This document shows positions 1 to 8,993 of a DNA stretch of 40,421 nucleotides, piece by piece. The notes below the pieces were generated by a model. That model worked only from the letters and a program-made list of their open reading frames with translations. It was not told the DNA's origin and ran no database searches. The stretch's first letter is position 1, and the number at the start of each line of letters is the position of its first letter. Origin of the DNA: an uncultured Clostridia bacterium (GTDB lineage: Bacteria; Bacillota; Clostridia; Christensenellales; Borkfalkiaceae); assembly GCA_905235815.1 (NCBI GenBank), contig CAJOMT010000002.1, positions 1-40,421 on the forward strand, given 5' to 3'. A program made the position numbers and the translations under genes.

Positions 1-10
1 ACATAATGGA

Positions 11-36
11 GATATCGCAAAGCGGTATCTTTTTTT
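11..36 (+). terminator. Intrinsic terminator of the gene upstream of the window
   Basis: Bases 11-18 pair with 22-29 (8 bp, one G-T wobble) around a 3-nt loop and are followed at once by seven T residues. This is a standard rho-independent terminator. It closes a rightward unit lying to the left of the window and separates it from secDF. Confidence 0.75.
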
Positions 37-118
37 GACCTATAAAGGCTGAGAAACAGAAATTTGCCTGAAAAAGCCAAAATTTATAAAAAAGTTTTGT
101 CAAATTAAGGAATTTTGT

Positions 119-148
119 TTGACTTATAATGCCCCTTCGTATTATAAT
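119..148 (+). promoter_or_regulatory. Sigma-A type promoter for secDF
   Basis: TTGACT at 119-124 and TATAAT at 143-148 are separated by 18 bp, close to the vegetative consensus. Transcription would begin near 155, about 50 nt before the secD start. A second TATAAT at 125-130 has no well-spaced -35 partner. Confidence 0.65.
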
Positions 149-207
149 ATTAAGGTACAATTACTGTTAATGTCGCATTGTATGCGCTAAAAGGACAGGA
201 GGCAAAG

Positions 208-1506
208 ATGAAGAAAGGCAAATCAATAGCACTTCTCGTAATTACGGGATTACTGATTGCGTTTTTCGGAGTGGCGTGTTTTGCGAATTTCGCCATACCG
301 GACGGAGTGCTGAAATTTTTCGGGGCACAGCCGAAATATAATTACGTTTCGATATTCGACCAGATAAGCAAAGGTATAGACTTAGAGGGCGGATATTATG
401 CTGTAATGGAACCTGTTACGGATGATGATGCTCTCGTGGCGTCTAAAATCAACGACGTAATAAGAACGCTTAGGGCGAGACTTGACGACAAGGGTTATAC
501 CGAAGCGACTATTTCAATACAAGACGGAACAAAGTTAAGAGTAGAGATACCGGACATAGACGATGCGGATGCAGTCTTGGAACTTTTAAGTTCTCAAGGC
601 AAACTCGAATTCAGAGATTATACCGGCAAGGTTTGGCTTGACGGTGAAAACGTCAGCGGCGCACGTGTCGGATACGATGAAAACGGAAATTACGCCGTCG
701 TTTTGGAATTTACTCCGGCAGGACAGGCGAAGTTCTCTCAAGCGACTGCGACCGTTGCGAATTTCACGGACGGCAATAACATTTTGTATATTTATCTCGG
801 GGATACGCTGGTATCTTCACCGAGCGTACAAAGTCAGATAACGAGTTCGAGTGCGCAGATAACCGGTAAGTTTGAATACGAAGATGCCGAAACTTTGGCA
901 GCGGTAATATCCGGCGGCGCTTTGGATTTGGAGTTTACCATAGGTACTACGAGTAAAATCAGTCCCACGCTCGGACAAGGCGTAGTCGATAATGCGCTTT
1001 TGGCAGCCGGTATAGGTATGCTCATTATATTTGCCATTTTGATAATATTCTATGGCGGAATGGGCGTAGCGGCGTGTATAGCGCTTTTGATTTACGTAAT
1101 ACTCTACGTTATCGTCCTTGCACTTTTCCCGTGGGTACAGTTGACGTTCCCGGGAATTGCGGGTATAATTCTTTCGATAGGTATGGCAGTAGACGCCAAC
1201 ATTATAATATTCGAGCGCATAAAGGAAGAATATGCGAGCGGAAAGACTATGAACAATGCTATAAAGACAGGTTTCAGGAGAGCGTTCATAACGGTACTTG
1301 ACTCCAACCTTACCACGATTTTAGCGTCCATAGTACTTTGGATATTGACGTCCGGATCTATTCAAGGTTTTGCAATAACGTTATTCCTCGGCGTAATATT
1401 GTCGATGTTCTCGTCGATAGTCGTAACGAGAGGGTTTATAAATTTATTGAAGCCTCTGCCGAAAAATCCTGAAAAATTTTATGGGCTTAAAAGGAGGGAA
1501 GAGTAA
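208..1506 (+). CDS. secD: Protein translocase subunit SecD
   Basis: SecD works with SecF in the membrane as the proton-driven accessory complex that pulls secreted proteins through SecYEG. The 432-residue product has one N-terminal membrane segment, an extracytoplasmic domain beginning near the IDLEGGYY motif, and five C-terminal membrane segments carrying the conserved GMAVDANIIIFERIKEE motif. It is shorter than the E. coli protein (about 615 residues), as is usual in Firmicutes. ATG 208 is preferred over the in-frame TTG at 178 because AGGAGG (197-202) lies 5 nt before it. The stop overlaps the secF ATG by one base, so the two are translationally coupled. Recognition is confident. Confidence 0.95.
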   Translation: MKKGKSIALLVITGLLIAFFGVACFANFAIPDGVLKFFGAQPKYNYVSIFDQISKGIDLEGGYYAVMEPVTDDDALVASKINDVIRTLRARLDDKGYTEATISIQDGTKLRVEIPDIDDADAVLELLSSQGKLEFRDYTGKVWLDGENVSGARVGYDENGNYAVVLEFTPAGQAKFSQATATVANFTDGNNILYIYLGDTLVSSPSVQSQITSSSAQITGKFEYEDAETLAAVISGGALDLEFTIGTTSKISPTLGQGVVDNALLAAGIGMLIIFAILIIFYGGMGVAACIALLIYVILYVIVLALFPWVQLTFPGIAGIILSIGMAVDANIIIFERIKEEYASGKTMNNAIKTGFRRAFITVLDSNLTTILASIVLWILTSGSIQGFAITLFLGVILSMFSSIVVTRGFINLLKPLPKNPEKFYGLKRREE

Positions 1507-2648
1507 TGAAAGACCTTTCTTCAAGCGGTAAAAAGATAAAAGTTGTAAACAAGTTCTTTATATTTTTGGGTGTAAGTTTAGCGATAATTTTGGCGGGCTT
1601 ACTCGTAACGATATTTAAAGGTTTAAACATAGGTATTGATTTTTCGAGCGGTGCCGAGATAGACGTTACCGTTACCGATGAGAACGGAATAAACGATGCG
1701 GAGTTTGAAAAATTCGTCAATTCGTGGCTCATGGGCGAAAGACAAGACGGAACCAAAGGCGATCAGTTCGAAGTTGCCGCAACGCCTCGTATTTCAACTA
1801 CTCCGGGTAAAAGGACTTACGAGTTCCGTATAACCGATAAGATGAAGAAGGCGGACGGTACCGCAGTCGATATGTCCGCAATAATAACCGATCAAGAGTC
1901 GGAGTATTATAACAAGAAATTACTTGCAAGTACGGTCAATCAACTTGCGTCAGATATCCGCGAACCCATAGAAGATTATTTCAAGACCAACGTTGCGGCG
2001 TTTAGCGGTAAGACGGAAACCGAACTTGCCGAGATGATAGAGATCAACTATTCTACAACCGATAACTCGGTAATGTTATATACGGTAAGGACTGCATTTA
2101 TAGCGGCGGCGGTTGCGATTCTCGTAATGCTTATCTATATAATGTTCAGATTTACTTGGATATCCGGTTTAGCGGCGATATTGGCACTGCTTCACGACGT
2201 CTTGATAATGGTTTCGTTTATGGCGTTTACAGGCACGGCGATAAACTCCGTATTCATTGCGGCGGTAATAACTATTATAGGTTATTCGATAAACGCTACG
2301 ATAATCGTATTCGACAGAATAAGAGAACTGTTAAAGACTCCTTCGTGTAATGATATGAGCGATGCGGAAATAGCCGACGAGGCAATATCTCATACGATAA
2401 AGCGTTCAATTCTTACTACGGTTACGACTTTGGTCGTCATAGTTCTTTTGGCGATATTAGCGCCGTCATCTATAAGAGAATTCGCATATCCGATAATATT
2501 CGGTTTGATTGCGGGCGCATATTCGTCAATATTCCTTTCGGCTCCGATTTGGGTATATTTGAGAAAGCTTTTCAAACAATCCGGAAAGCGTCCCAATGTA
2601 AAGAAATCCAAAAAGAGCAGTGCGGTTGCTGAGGCGCAAGGCGTATAA
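1506..2648 (+). CDS. secF: Protein translocase subunit SecF
   Basis: Partner of SecD in the Sec accessory complex. The 380-residue product has an N-terminal membrane segment (about residues 14-36) followed by GIDFSSGAEIDV, the SecF version of the family GIDFTGG motif. An extracytoplasmic region runs to about residue 190 and is followed by five membrane segments containing IVFDRIRE. It is longer than E. coli SecF (323 residues) because of the extracytoplasmic part. The Lys/Ser-rich C-terminal tail is presumably cytoplasmic. AGGAGG at the end of secD serves as its ribosome site. Separate secD and secF genes, rather than the fused SecDF of Bacillus, fit Clostridia. Confidence 0.95.
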   Translation: MKDLSSSGKKIKVVNKFFIFLGVSLAIILAGLLVTIFKGLNIGIDFSSGAEIDVTVTDENGINDAEFEKFVNSWLMGERQDGTKGDQFEVAATPRISTTPGKRTYEFRITDKMKKADGTAVDMSAIITDQESEYYNKKLLASTVNQLASDIREPIEDYFKTNVAAFSGKTETELAEMIEINYSTTDNSVMLYTVRTAFIAAAVAILVMLIYIMFRFTWISGLAAILALLHDVLIMVSFMAFTGTAINSVFIAAVITIIGYSINATIIVFDRIRELLKTPSCNDMSDAEIADEAISHTIKRSILTTVTTLVVIVLLAILAPSSIREFAYPIIFGLIAGAYSSIFLSAPIWVYLRKLFKQSGKRPNVKKSKKSSAVAEAQGV

Positions 2649-2672
2649 TTTACAATTATCAATAAAAATTCG

Positions 2673-2700
2673 GCGGACGGACAAATTCCGTCCGCTTTGA
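2673..2700 (+). terminator. Terminator after secF
   Basis: A 9-bp perfect GC-rich stem (2673-2681 with 2687-2695) with a 5-nt loop is followed by TTTGACTT. The T run is short, so read-through into recJ is plausible. Confidence 0.55.
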
Positions 2701-2738
2701 CTTAAAAAGCAGAAACGACGGCAAATTTTACGGTATAT

Positions 2739-5012
2739 ATGATAAAAGAGAGAGAGATACCTAAAAACAGCGAAAAGACGATAGAAGATATTTCCGCAGC
2801 GGCGGGGGTATCTTATGACTTTGCGAAAATTTTGGTATCTCGTGGCATAGATACCGTAAAGAGTGCGGTCGCTTTTTTAAATCCCGACTTGAAAGATCTT
2901 CAAGATCCGTTTGCGCTTAAAGGAATGAGAGAGGCGGTAAACAGAATTCACGAGGCTAAGGAATCGGGTGAAACCGTCGTTATTTACGGCGATTACGATG
3001 CGGACGGAATTTCCGCCGTTGCAGTATTATATAAGTGCTTAAAGATTTTCGGAATAGAGGCGTATGCCGTTATTCCCGAAAGGAAAGACGGATACGGACT
3101 GACTGAGGGCGTGTACGAGCAGATACTCGAAGAAATTAGTCCGGATCTTATAATAACCGTCGACTGCGGAATAAGTGCGGCAAACGAGGTCGAGGACTTA
3201 AAAGATTTAGGTGTAGACGTAATAATAACCGATCACCACGAAATACCGGACGTCATTCCGGACTGCATAGTGGTAGATTGTCACTTAAAGGGCGAAGTCG
3301 ATAATTTTGAATATCTGTGCGGCGCAGGCGTTGCGTATAAACTCGGTTACTGTTTAATAGGCGAAAAGGCAAATGCGTATTTGGATATGGTTGCAATAGC
3401 GACTATTGCCGACAGTATGCCGCTTATCGGTGAGAACAGAATTTTGGTGAGCAAGGGCATTGAAATTTTCAAGAGCGGCAATGCTCAGAAATGTCTTAAA
3501 ATATTGGCGGAATTAAGTGAAATAAAAGAATATACGGCACATACGCTTACGTATTCAATAGCGCCGAGAATAAATGCCGCAGGCAGAATGGGCGACGCAT
3601 ATTCCGCACTGCAACTGTTCTTATCTGACGACGTTTTCGAAATGAGGACTTTAGCCGCAAAATTAAACGACTATAACGTCAAACGGCAAGCGGAATGTGA
3701 TTTATTATATAAAAGCGCAAAACAAAAGATTGCTTTAAATAGTTCGGATAAGGCAATAATCATATACGATGAAGGTTGGAATAAGGGACTTATCGGTATC
3801 GTTGCGGCAAGACTTGTCGAAGAGTACAGAAAGCCGGTAATAATGTTCTCATTAAGCGACGGGGTTTTGCACGGGAGTGCGAGGTCGGTTGCCAATATAA
3901 ATATATTCGACGCAATAAATTCGGTAAAAGATTTAACCGAGTCATTCGGCGGACATTCACAAGCGGCAGGCGTAACGTTAAAATACGAGAATTTAGAATT
4001 GTTCAAAAACAGGTTGAACGAGTATTTGAGCGCAAAATACGACATATCCGTCTTTTTACCCAAAACTGAAGTCGATATGATAATTAACAAACCTTTTACT
4101 CTGCAATTTGCTCGTGAACTTAAAAGATTAGAGCCTTGCGGAGTCGAAAATAAAAGACCGAGTTTTGCCGTGGCGTGCGAAGAATTAAATGCGGCCCCTC
4201 TCAAATACGGCTCGCCGCACTTGTCGATAAAAACCGATTACATAGATTTGTTATGGTTTGGCGGCGTAGATAATATGCCCATACTGAATTCGCCGCTTAA
4301 AAAATATTTGATTTTCGAGCCGAATATTTCGGTCTATATGGGCAATGAAAGTTTAAGAGGTTTCGTCAATTATATTGAAATATGCGCAGAACAGTCCGAG
4401 AAAATAAAGATTGAGGCGCTCGGCAAACAGTTAAAAGACATACCGAATAAAAATGTCGATTATCGACTTATAGAGGGGCTTTTTGCCGAAAACTTGATTA
4501 AACAAGCGGAAAAAGAAGTCTATGGCACGCTGTTTATAGTGAACGATTTCGAAACTATAACGAAGTTCGATTTAAGTAAATTCGAGATATGCGCAAATAG
4601 ACAAGTGAAGAAAGGAAACGTAAGCGCCGTTTGCTATGGCTTAACGGGCGACGTTCCGGACGGGTATAATAAAGTCGTCTATCTCGACAAGCCGCTTGCC
4701 GCTATCCGTACAGATGCAGAGGTGTTTGTAAATACGGACCACGTGGGGTTTAAAGACAACTTATCAACGGATAGGCAGATATTCGGAGAAATATATTTGG
4801 CTATAAAGCACGGCAATTACAGAGGAAGTTTTGAAAAGATAGCGTTTAGCGAAGATTTCGGGCAAAACCCCGCCGAAGTTTTATTTGCGCTGTACGTATT
4901 CGAAGAATTGGGGTTAGTATATTATCAAGGCAATTTATTAAAAGTAAATTCGGAGAAGCGTGTAGATCTCGCTTCTTCCAAGATATATAATGCGGTGGCA
5001 GATTATGAATGA
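2739..5012 (+). CDS. recJ: Single-stranded-DNA-specific exonuclease RecJ
   Basis: RecJ degrades single-stranded DNA 5' to 3' in recombination and mismatch repair. The 757-residue protein is close to Bacillus RecJ in size. Visible motifs are IYGDYDADGISA (acidic residues D85, D87, D89), a further aspartate at D142, the signature DHH at 165-167, and the DHHA1 motif GGHSQAAG near residue 405. All metal-binding residues look intact. The C-terminal third matches the extended Firmicutes form. There is no convincing Shine-Dalgarno before ATG 2739, but the N terminus aligns with the usual RecJ opening. The stop lies inside the rel start region, as in the conserved secDF-recJ-rel block. Confidence 0.95.
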   Translation: MIKEREIPKNSEKTIEDISAAAGVSYDFAKILVSRGIDTVKSAVAFLNPDLKDLQDPFALKGMREAVNRIHEAKESGETVVIYGDYDADGISAVAVLYKCLKIFGIEAYAVIPERKDGYGLTEGVYEQILEEISPDLIITVDCGISAANEVEDLKDLGVDVIITDHHEIPDVIPDCIVVDCHLKGEVDNFEYLCGAGVAYKLGYCLIGEKANAYLDMVAIATIADSMPLIGENRILVSKGIEIFKSGNAQKCLKILAELSEIKEYTAHTLTYSIAPRINAAGRMGDAYSALQLFLSDDVFEMRTLAAKLNDYNVKRQAECDLLYKSAKQKIALNSSDKAIIIYDEGWNKGLIGIVAARLVEEYRKPVIMFSLSDGVLHGSARSVANINIFDAINSVKDLTESFGGHSQAAGVTLKYENLELFKNRLNEYLSAKYDISVFLPKTEVDMIINKPFTLQFARELKRLEPCGVENKRPSFAVACEELNAAPLKYGSPHLSIKTDYIDLLWFGGVDNMPILNSPLKKYLIFEPNISVYMGNESLRGFVNYIEICAEQSEKIKIEALGKQLKDIPNKNVDYRLIEGLFAENLIKQAEKEVYGTLFIVNDFETITKFDLSKFEICANRQVKKGNVSAVCYGLTGDVPDGYNKVVYLDKPLAAIRTDAEVFVNTDHVGFKDNLSTDRQIFGEIYLAIKHGNYRGSFEKIAFSEDFGQNPAEVLFALYVFEELGLVYYQGNLLKVNSEKRVDLASSKIYNAVADYE

Positions 5013-7134
5013 AGTATTGAATCGTATTCAAAATATTTATAATCCACAAGAGGCGGCAATACTCGAAAAGGCGTTTAATTTTGCAAAAGACGCACATGCG
5101 AATCAAAAGCGTGCCTCGGGAGAAGAATATATAATTCATCCTATTGCGGTTGCGGGGATACTCGTAGACCTCGGAATGGACTATTCTTCCGTTGCCGCGG
5201 CGTTTTTGCACGACGTAATAGAAGATACTCCCGCAACCGAAGAAGATATAAGTGAAAATTTCGGCGAAGAAATATTGGAATTGGTAAATGGGGTAACGAA
5301 ACTCGATAAAATAGAGTTCAACTCCAAAGAAGAAGAACAGGCTGAAAATTTCAAAAAGATTTTCGTCTCGATGGCGAAAGATATAAGAGTCATCATCATT
5401 AAACTTGCGGACAGATTGCATAATATGCGCACGCTTGAATACCTTTCAGAAGAAAGGCAACAGCGAATGGCTCACGAAACGCTCGATATTTACGCTCCTA
5501 TTGCCGGTAGGCTCGGTATTTCTCAGATAAAATGCGAACTCGAAGATTTATGCTTAAAATATATTGATCCTGAGGCTTATAATTACCTTGCCGAAAATAT
5601 CAATATGGAAGTAAACGAGCGTCAGGAATTCGTTGATTTTGCAGTAGAGGCGATCAAGGGAATTTTGGCGGAGTCGAACATAGAAGGCGAAGTATTCGGT
5701 CGTCCCAAGCACTTTTACAGTATCTACAAAAAAATGAAAAGGCAGAATAAAACGTTGGATCAAATTTACGATTTAACGGCTGTCAGAGCGATAGTAGGCA
5801 CGGTAGACGAGTGTTACGAAGTATTCGGCAAAATTCATAAGCGTTGGAGACCTATACCGGGTAGGATAAAGGATTATATTGCGGTTCCGAAAGAGAATAT
5901 GTACCAGAGTTTGCATACGACGGTAGTTACCGATTTCGGAAAGATTTTCGAAATACAGATAAGGACGTATGAGATGAACCGTACCGCAGAATTCGGTATA
6001 GCGGCGCATTGGAAATATAAAGAGAACAAGGAATCAGAGGACAATTTCGATAAGAGGCTCTCGTGGATAAGAGAGATAATGGAATGGCAGGGCGGATTGA
6101 ACAATTCGACCGAGTTTTTGGAGAGCTTAAAGGGCGACTTATATAGCAACGAAGTTTTGGTCTTTACGCCGAAAGGCGAAGTTATAAGTTTAGTAAAAGA
6201 CGCAACACCGATAGACTTTGCGTATAAAATACATACGGAAGTCGGAAATAAGTGCGTAGGTGCGAAAGTAAACGGCAAAATTGTTCCGCTCGGCACGACT
6301 TTAAACGTCGGCGACGTCGTGGAAGTAATAACTTCAAAGAACTCCAAAGGCCCGTCGTGGGATTGGCTCAGAATTGCGAAATCTTCGGGTGCCAAAGCGA
6401 AAATAAAGGCTTTCTTTAAAAAGGCGATGGCTACCGACAACGAGAAAATCGGCAAGACCATGCTCGAAACAGAAGCAAAGAACAGAGGTTATTCTTTTGC
6501 CGACTTGCTTAATCCGTTAAGTTTTGAATCGATAAGTCAAAAACTTTCGTTTACGACTGAAGAAGAGATGTATGCGGCGGTCGGTTGCGGTGCGGTCAGC
6601 GTAAATCAAGTTCTGTTAAAGCTTATAGATTACTATAAGCGCAGTATGCCGCAGAGTCAATTATTGCCCGAAAATAAAGAAAAGAAGAAAGACGGCGACG
6701 TCGGCGGCGTCAGAATAAAAGGTCTTGGCGGACTGCTCGTTCGATTTGCCGGTTGTTGTAATCCGATGCCGGGCGACGATATTATAGGTTTCGTTTCGAG
6801 GGGCAGGGGAGTAACCGTGCATAGGCGAGATTGTCCCAATATGCGGAACGAAGATTCGGCGAGGTTCCTCGAAGCGGAATGGACGGGTGCGCAAGGCGTA
6901 TATACTGCGTCTATCAGAGTTGTCGGCGGCGAAGATACGCCTGTTCTCGTACTCGTATCCAACGCTTGTTCGGGGCTGGGTATAACTATAACGTCGGTAA
7001 ACGGGCGTATCGATTCCAAAAAGAGGCAATCGATAGTAGATTTCACGGTTAAACTCAATAAGAGCGAGGCGCTCGATTACTTATTCGCAAAAGTTAAGCA
7101 AAATTCTGACATAATAGACATTTGCAGAATATAA
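5005..7134 (+). CDS. rel: Bifunctional (p)ppGpp synthetase/hydrolase Rel
   Basis: Makes and degrades (p)ppGpp, the stringent response alarmone. Domains in order are HD hydrolase (H45, H69-D70 and D136, all present, so hydrolase is probably active), synthetase (GRPKHFYSIYKKM, then the GRIKDYIA and EIQIRT motifs), TGS (about 390-455, opening EVLVFTPKGE), and a C-terminal ACT domain after a Cys/His-containing conserved region (RFAGCCNPMPGD). I chose ATG 5005, giving 709 residues, over ATG 4990 because GGTGG sits 6 nt before it and the 4990 start has none. It overlaps the end of recJ by 8 nt. The apt gene usual between recJ and rel in many Firmicutes is absent. Confidence 0.94.
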   Translation: MNEVLNRIQNIYNPQEAAILEKAFNFAKDAHANQKRASGEEYIIHPIAVAGILVDLGMDYSSVAAAFLHDVIEDTPATEEDISENFGEEILELVNGVTKLDKIEFNSKEEEQAENFKKIFVSMAKDIRVIIIKLADRLHNMRTLEYLSEERQQRMAHETLDIYAPIAGRLGISQIKCELEDLCLKYIDPEAYNYLAENINMEVNERQEFVDFAVEAIKGILAESNIEGEVFGRPKHFYSIYKKMKRQNKTLDQIYDLTAVRAIVGTVDECYEVFGKIHKRWRPIPGRIKDYIAVPKENMYQSLHTTVVTDFGKIFEIQIRTYEMNRTAEFGIAAHWKYKENKESEDNFDKRLSWIREIMEWQGGLNNSTEFLESLKGDLYSNEVLVFTPKGEVISLVKDATPIDFAYKIHTEVGNKCVGAKVNGKIVPLGTTLNVGDVVEVITSKNSKGPSWDWLRIAKSSGAKAKIKAFFKKAMATDNEKIGKTMLETEAKNRGYSFADLLNPLSFESISQKLSFTTEEEMYAAVGCGAVSVNQVLLKLIDYYKRSMPQSQLLPENKEKKKDGDVGGVRIKGLGGLLVRFAGCCNPMPGDDIIGFVSRGRGVTVHRRDCPNMRNEDSARFLEAEWTGAQGVYTASIRVVGGEDTPVLVLVSNACSGLGITITSVNGRIDSKKRQSIVDFTVKLNKSEALDYLFAKVKQNSDIIDICRI

Positions 7135-7150
7135 AAGCGGAAAAAATATA

Positions 7151-8509
7151 ATGAATATAACGTCAAATTTGATTTGGCTTCTGCCCGAACTCAAGGAAGA
7201 AGTCAAATTTTTTAAAAATACGGACGGACTCGAAATAGTTCACCGTCATATTCAAAGCGATGAGTTTGCCGACGAGATAACGATAAACGGCAAGACATAT
7301 TCGTTTGCGTTTGAACATGCATATAGCGGAGATATTGAGAAAAAGAGGTATCTTAAAAGGTATGCAAAACTTGCGCTGTATAGGGCTATGAGCGATTATC
7401 TGGGCGAAAAATTGCCGTGGGGCGCATTGACGGGGATAAGACCTGTAAAGTTTGCATACTCTGAGGGCGAGAATTGGCGAAAAGAGATGAACGAAGTGTT
7501 CGACGTTTCCGAGCAGAAACTCGACTTGGTCGCAAGGATAATGAAAGCGCAGAGCGGAATATACGAGATAAAAGAGGGCAACTGCGATTTATTTATCGGA
7601 ATACCGTTTTGTCCGTCGAGATGTTTGTACTGTTCGTTTATGTCGAGCGAGATAGGCAAGAGTAAAAACACGGAGGAATACGTGACGGCGCTCGTGAAAG
7701 AAATAGAGAACGCCAAGCCGTTTTACGGCAATCTTCGCTCGGTATATATCGGCGGCGGAACGCCCATATCCTTGCCTATAAGTCAATTAAAGCGCATTTT
7801 AGAGGCAATCGGAGAGGTTAAATGCGAATTTACGGTAGAAGCAGGAAGACCTGACTGCATAGACGGTGAAGTGCTTGAACTTTTAAAGGACTATAACGTT
7901 ACGAGGGTGTGCGTAAATCCTCAGACGTTTAACGATTCGACGTTGCGGATAATAGGACGAAAACATACTGCGGCGGACATAATCGAAAAGTACGAATTAG
8001 TCAAAAAGTACGGTTTTGACGTAAACATGGATTTGATAGCGGGACTTCCCGACGAAAGTTTCGAAGATTTCAAGTACAGCGTAGATAAGGCGGTAGAACT
8101 TTCGCCAGATAATATAACCGTACATACGCTCTCTTTAAAAAAAGGCAGCGTTTTGAAAGAAAGGGTAGAAAGACTACCCGACGGCGAGATAGAGAAAATG
8201 ATAGATTACTCGGCCTATAAGTTGATAAACAGCGGTTTTAACCCCTATTATATGTATCGTCAGAAGTATATGGCGGGCAATTTAGAGAATACGGGATATG
8301 CAAAGAGCGGCAAAGAGTGCATATACAATATCGACGTAATGGAGGAGATTGCGGACAATCTGGCGTGCGGCGCAAATGCGGTGTCGAAAAAATTGTTTTC
8401 GGGCGGCGAAAGGATAGAGCGCTATGGTGCGCCGAAAGATATTCCGACATTTGTGGCAAAGATAGATAAAATAATCAGCGAAAAAAATGAGTTATTTTTA
8501 TCGAAATGA
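7151..8509 (+). CDS. hemZ: HemZ-type radical SAM protein (coproporphyrinogen III dehydrogenase-like)
   Basis: A 452-residue radical SAM protein of the HemN/HemZ family. The cluster motif is CPSRCLYCSF, with cysteines C154, C158 and C161 (CX3CX2C) for the 4Fe-4S centre that cleaves S-adenosylmethionine. IGGGTP and a later GLPDES motif follow, as in HemN relatives. About 150 residues precede the radical SAM core, which is typical of HemZ and separates it from the shorter HemW encoded at 33222-34331. HemZ is named as an oxygen-independent coproporphyrinogen dehydrogenase, but biochemical proof in this family is thin. It lies 16 nt after rel and is probably in the same transcript. Confidence 0.85.
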   Translation: MNITSNLIWLLPELKEEVKFFKNTDGLEIVHRHIQSDEFADEITINGKTYSFAFEHAYSGDIEKKRYLKRYAKLALYRAMSDYLGEKLPWGALTGIRPVKFAYSEGENWRKEMNEVFDVSEQKLDLVARIMKAQSGIYEIKEGNCDLFIGIPFCPSRCLYCSFMSSEIGKSKNTEEYVTALVKEIENAKPFYGNLRSVYIGGGTPISLPISQLKRILEAIGEVKCEFTVEAGRPDCIDGEVLELLKDYNVTRVCVNPQTFNDSTLRIIGRKHTAADIIEKYELVKKYGFDVNMDLIAGLPDESFEDFKYSVDKAVELSPDNITVHTLSLKKGSVLKERVERLPDGEIEKMIDYSAYKLINSGFNPYYMYRQKYMAGNLENTGYAKSGKECIYNIDVMEEIADNLACGANAVSKKLFSGGERIERYGAPKDIPTFVAKIDKIISEKNELFLSK

Positions 8510-8520
8510 CTTAAAAACGT

Positions 8521-8549
8521 TTGCAATTTTATGTTTAATATGGTAATAT
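8521..8549 (+). promoter_or_regulatory. Promoter for rpsO (extended -10)
   Basis: TTGCAA (8521-8526), a 17-bp spacer and TAATAT (8544-8549), preceded by TG at 8541-8542 as an extended -10. The expected start near 8556 leaves a leader of about 80 nt before rpsO, which holds a small CTTT-GAGC-AAAG hairpin near 8559-8570. Confidence 0.6.
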
Positions 8550-8636
8550 ATAGAAGTGCTTTGAGCAAAGTTTAACGAATACTCGACGTTTTGCTATGCT
8601 TTAAGTGAATGTTTCCATACTGGGAGGATAAACAAA

Positions 8637-8900
8637 ATGGAAAAAGAAAGAAAAACCGAAATCATCAACGACTTTAAGCGCCATGACGGCGACACGGGTT
8701 CAACGGAAGTTCAAATTGCCCTTTTGACCGAGAGGATCAATCATCTTAACGAGCATTTAAAACTCAACAACAATGATAAACATTCTCGTCGCGGGCTTTT
8801 GAAAATGGTAGGTCGCAGAAAGGGCTTGCTCGACTATCTCAAATCTGTAGATATCGATAAGTACAGAGAGATAATCGCCAAACTCGGACTCAGAAAGTAA
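8637..8900 (+). CDS. rpsO: 30S ribosomal protein S15
   Basis: Ribosomal protein S15 binds the central domain of 16S rRNA early in 30S assembly. At 87 residues it has the normal length, and it carries the typical GDTGSTEVQIALLTERI and HSRRGLLKMVGRRKGLLDYL segments. GGGAGG lies just upstream of ATG 8637. It has its own promoter and terminator and sits directly before pnp, the usual bacterial order. S15 often regulates its own translation through its leader, but I cannot demonstrate that structure here. Confidence 0.97.
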   Translation: MEKERKTEIINDFKRHDGDTGSTEVQIALLTERINHLNEHLKLNNNDKHSRRGLLKMVGRRKGLLDYLKSVDIDKYREIIAKLGLRK

Positions 8901-8908
8901 TGGTTTCG

Positions 8909-8935
8909 GAGGGGTATTTAAGCACCCCTCTTTTT
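8909..8935 (+). terminator. Terminator after rpsO
   Basis: GAGGGGT (8909-8915) pairs perfectly with ACCCCTC (8924-8930) over an 8-nt loop and is followed by five T residues. Expression of pnp therefore depends on read-through or its own promoter, which I could not identify in the 58 bp that remain. Confidence 0.8.
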
Positions 8936-8993
8936 ACTGTTCGGATTTGAAATGTTTTTGATATATAGGAGTTAAAAAGGAGAAAAAAGAACA

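Noticed and set aside
4846..5421. 191-residue minus-strand frame across the recJ-rel junction
   Set aside because: Antisense to two recognised genes; Phe/Tyr/Ile-rich composition typical of shadow frames.
5874..6461. 195-residue open frame on the minus strand inside rel
   Set aside because: Lies wholly antisense to a well-conserved gene, has low-complexity composition and no ribosome site.
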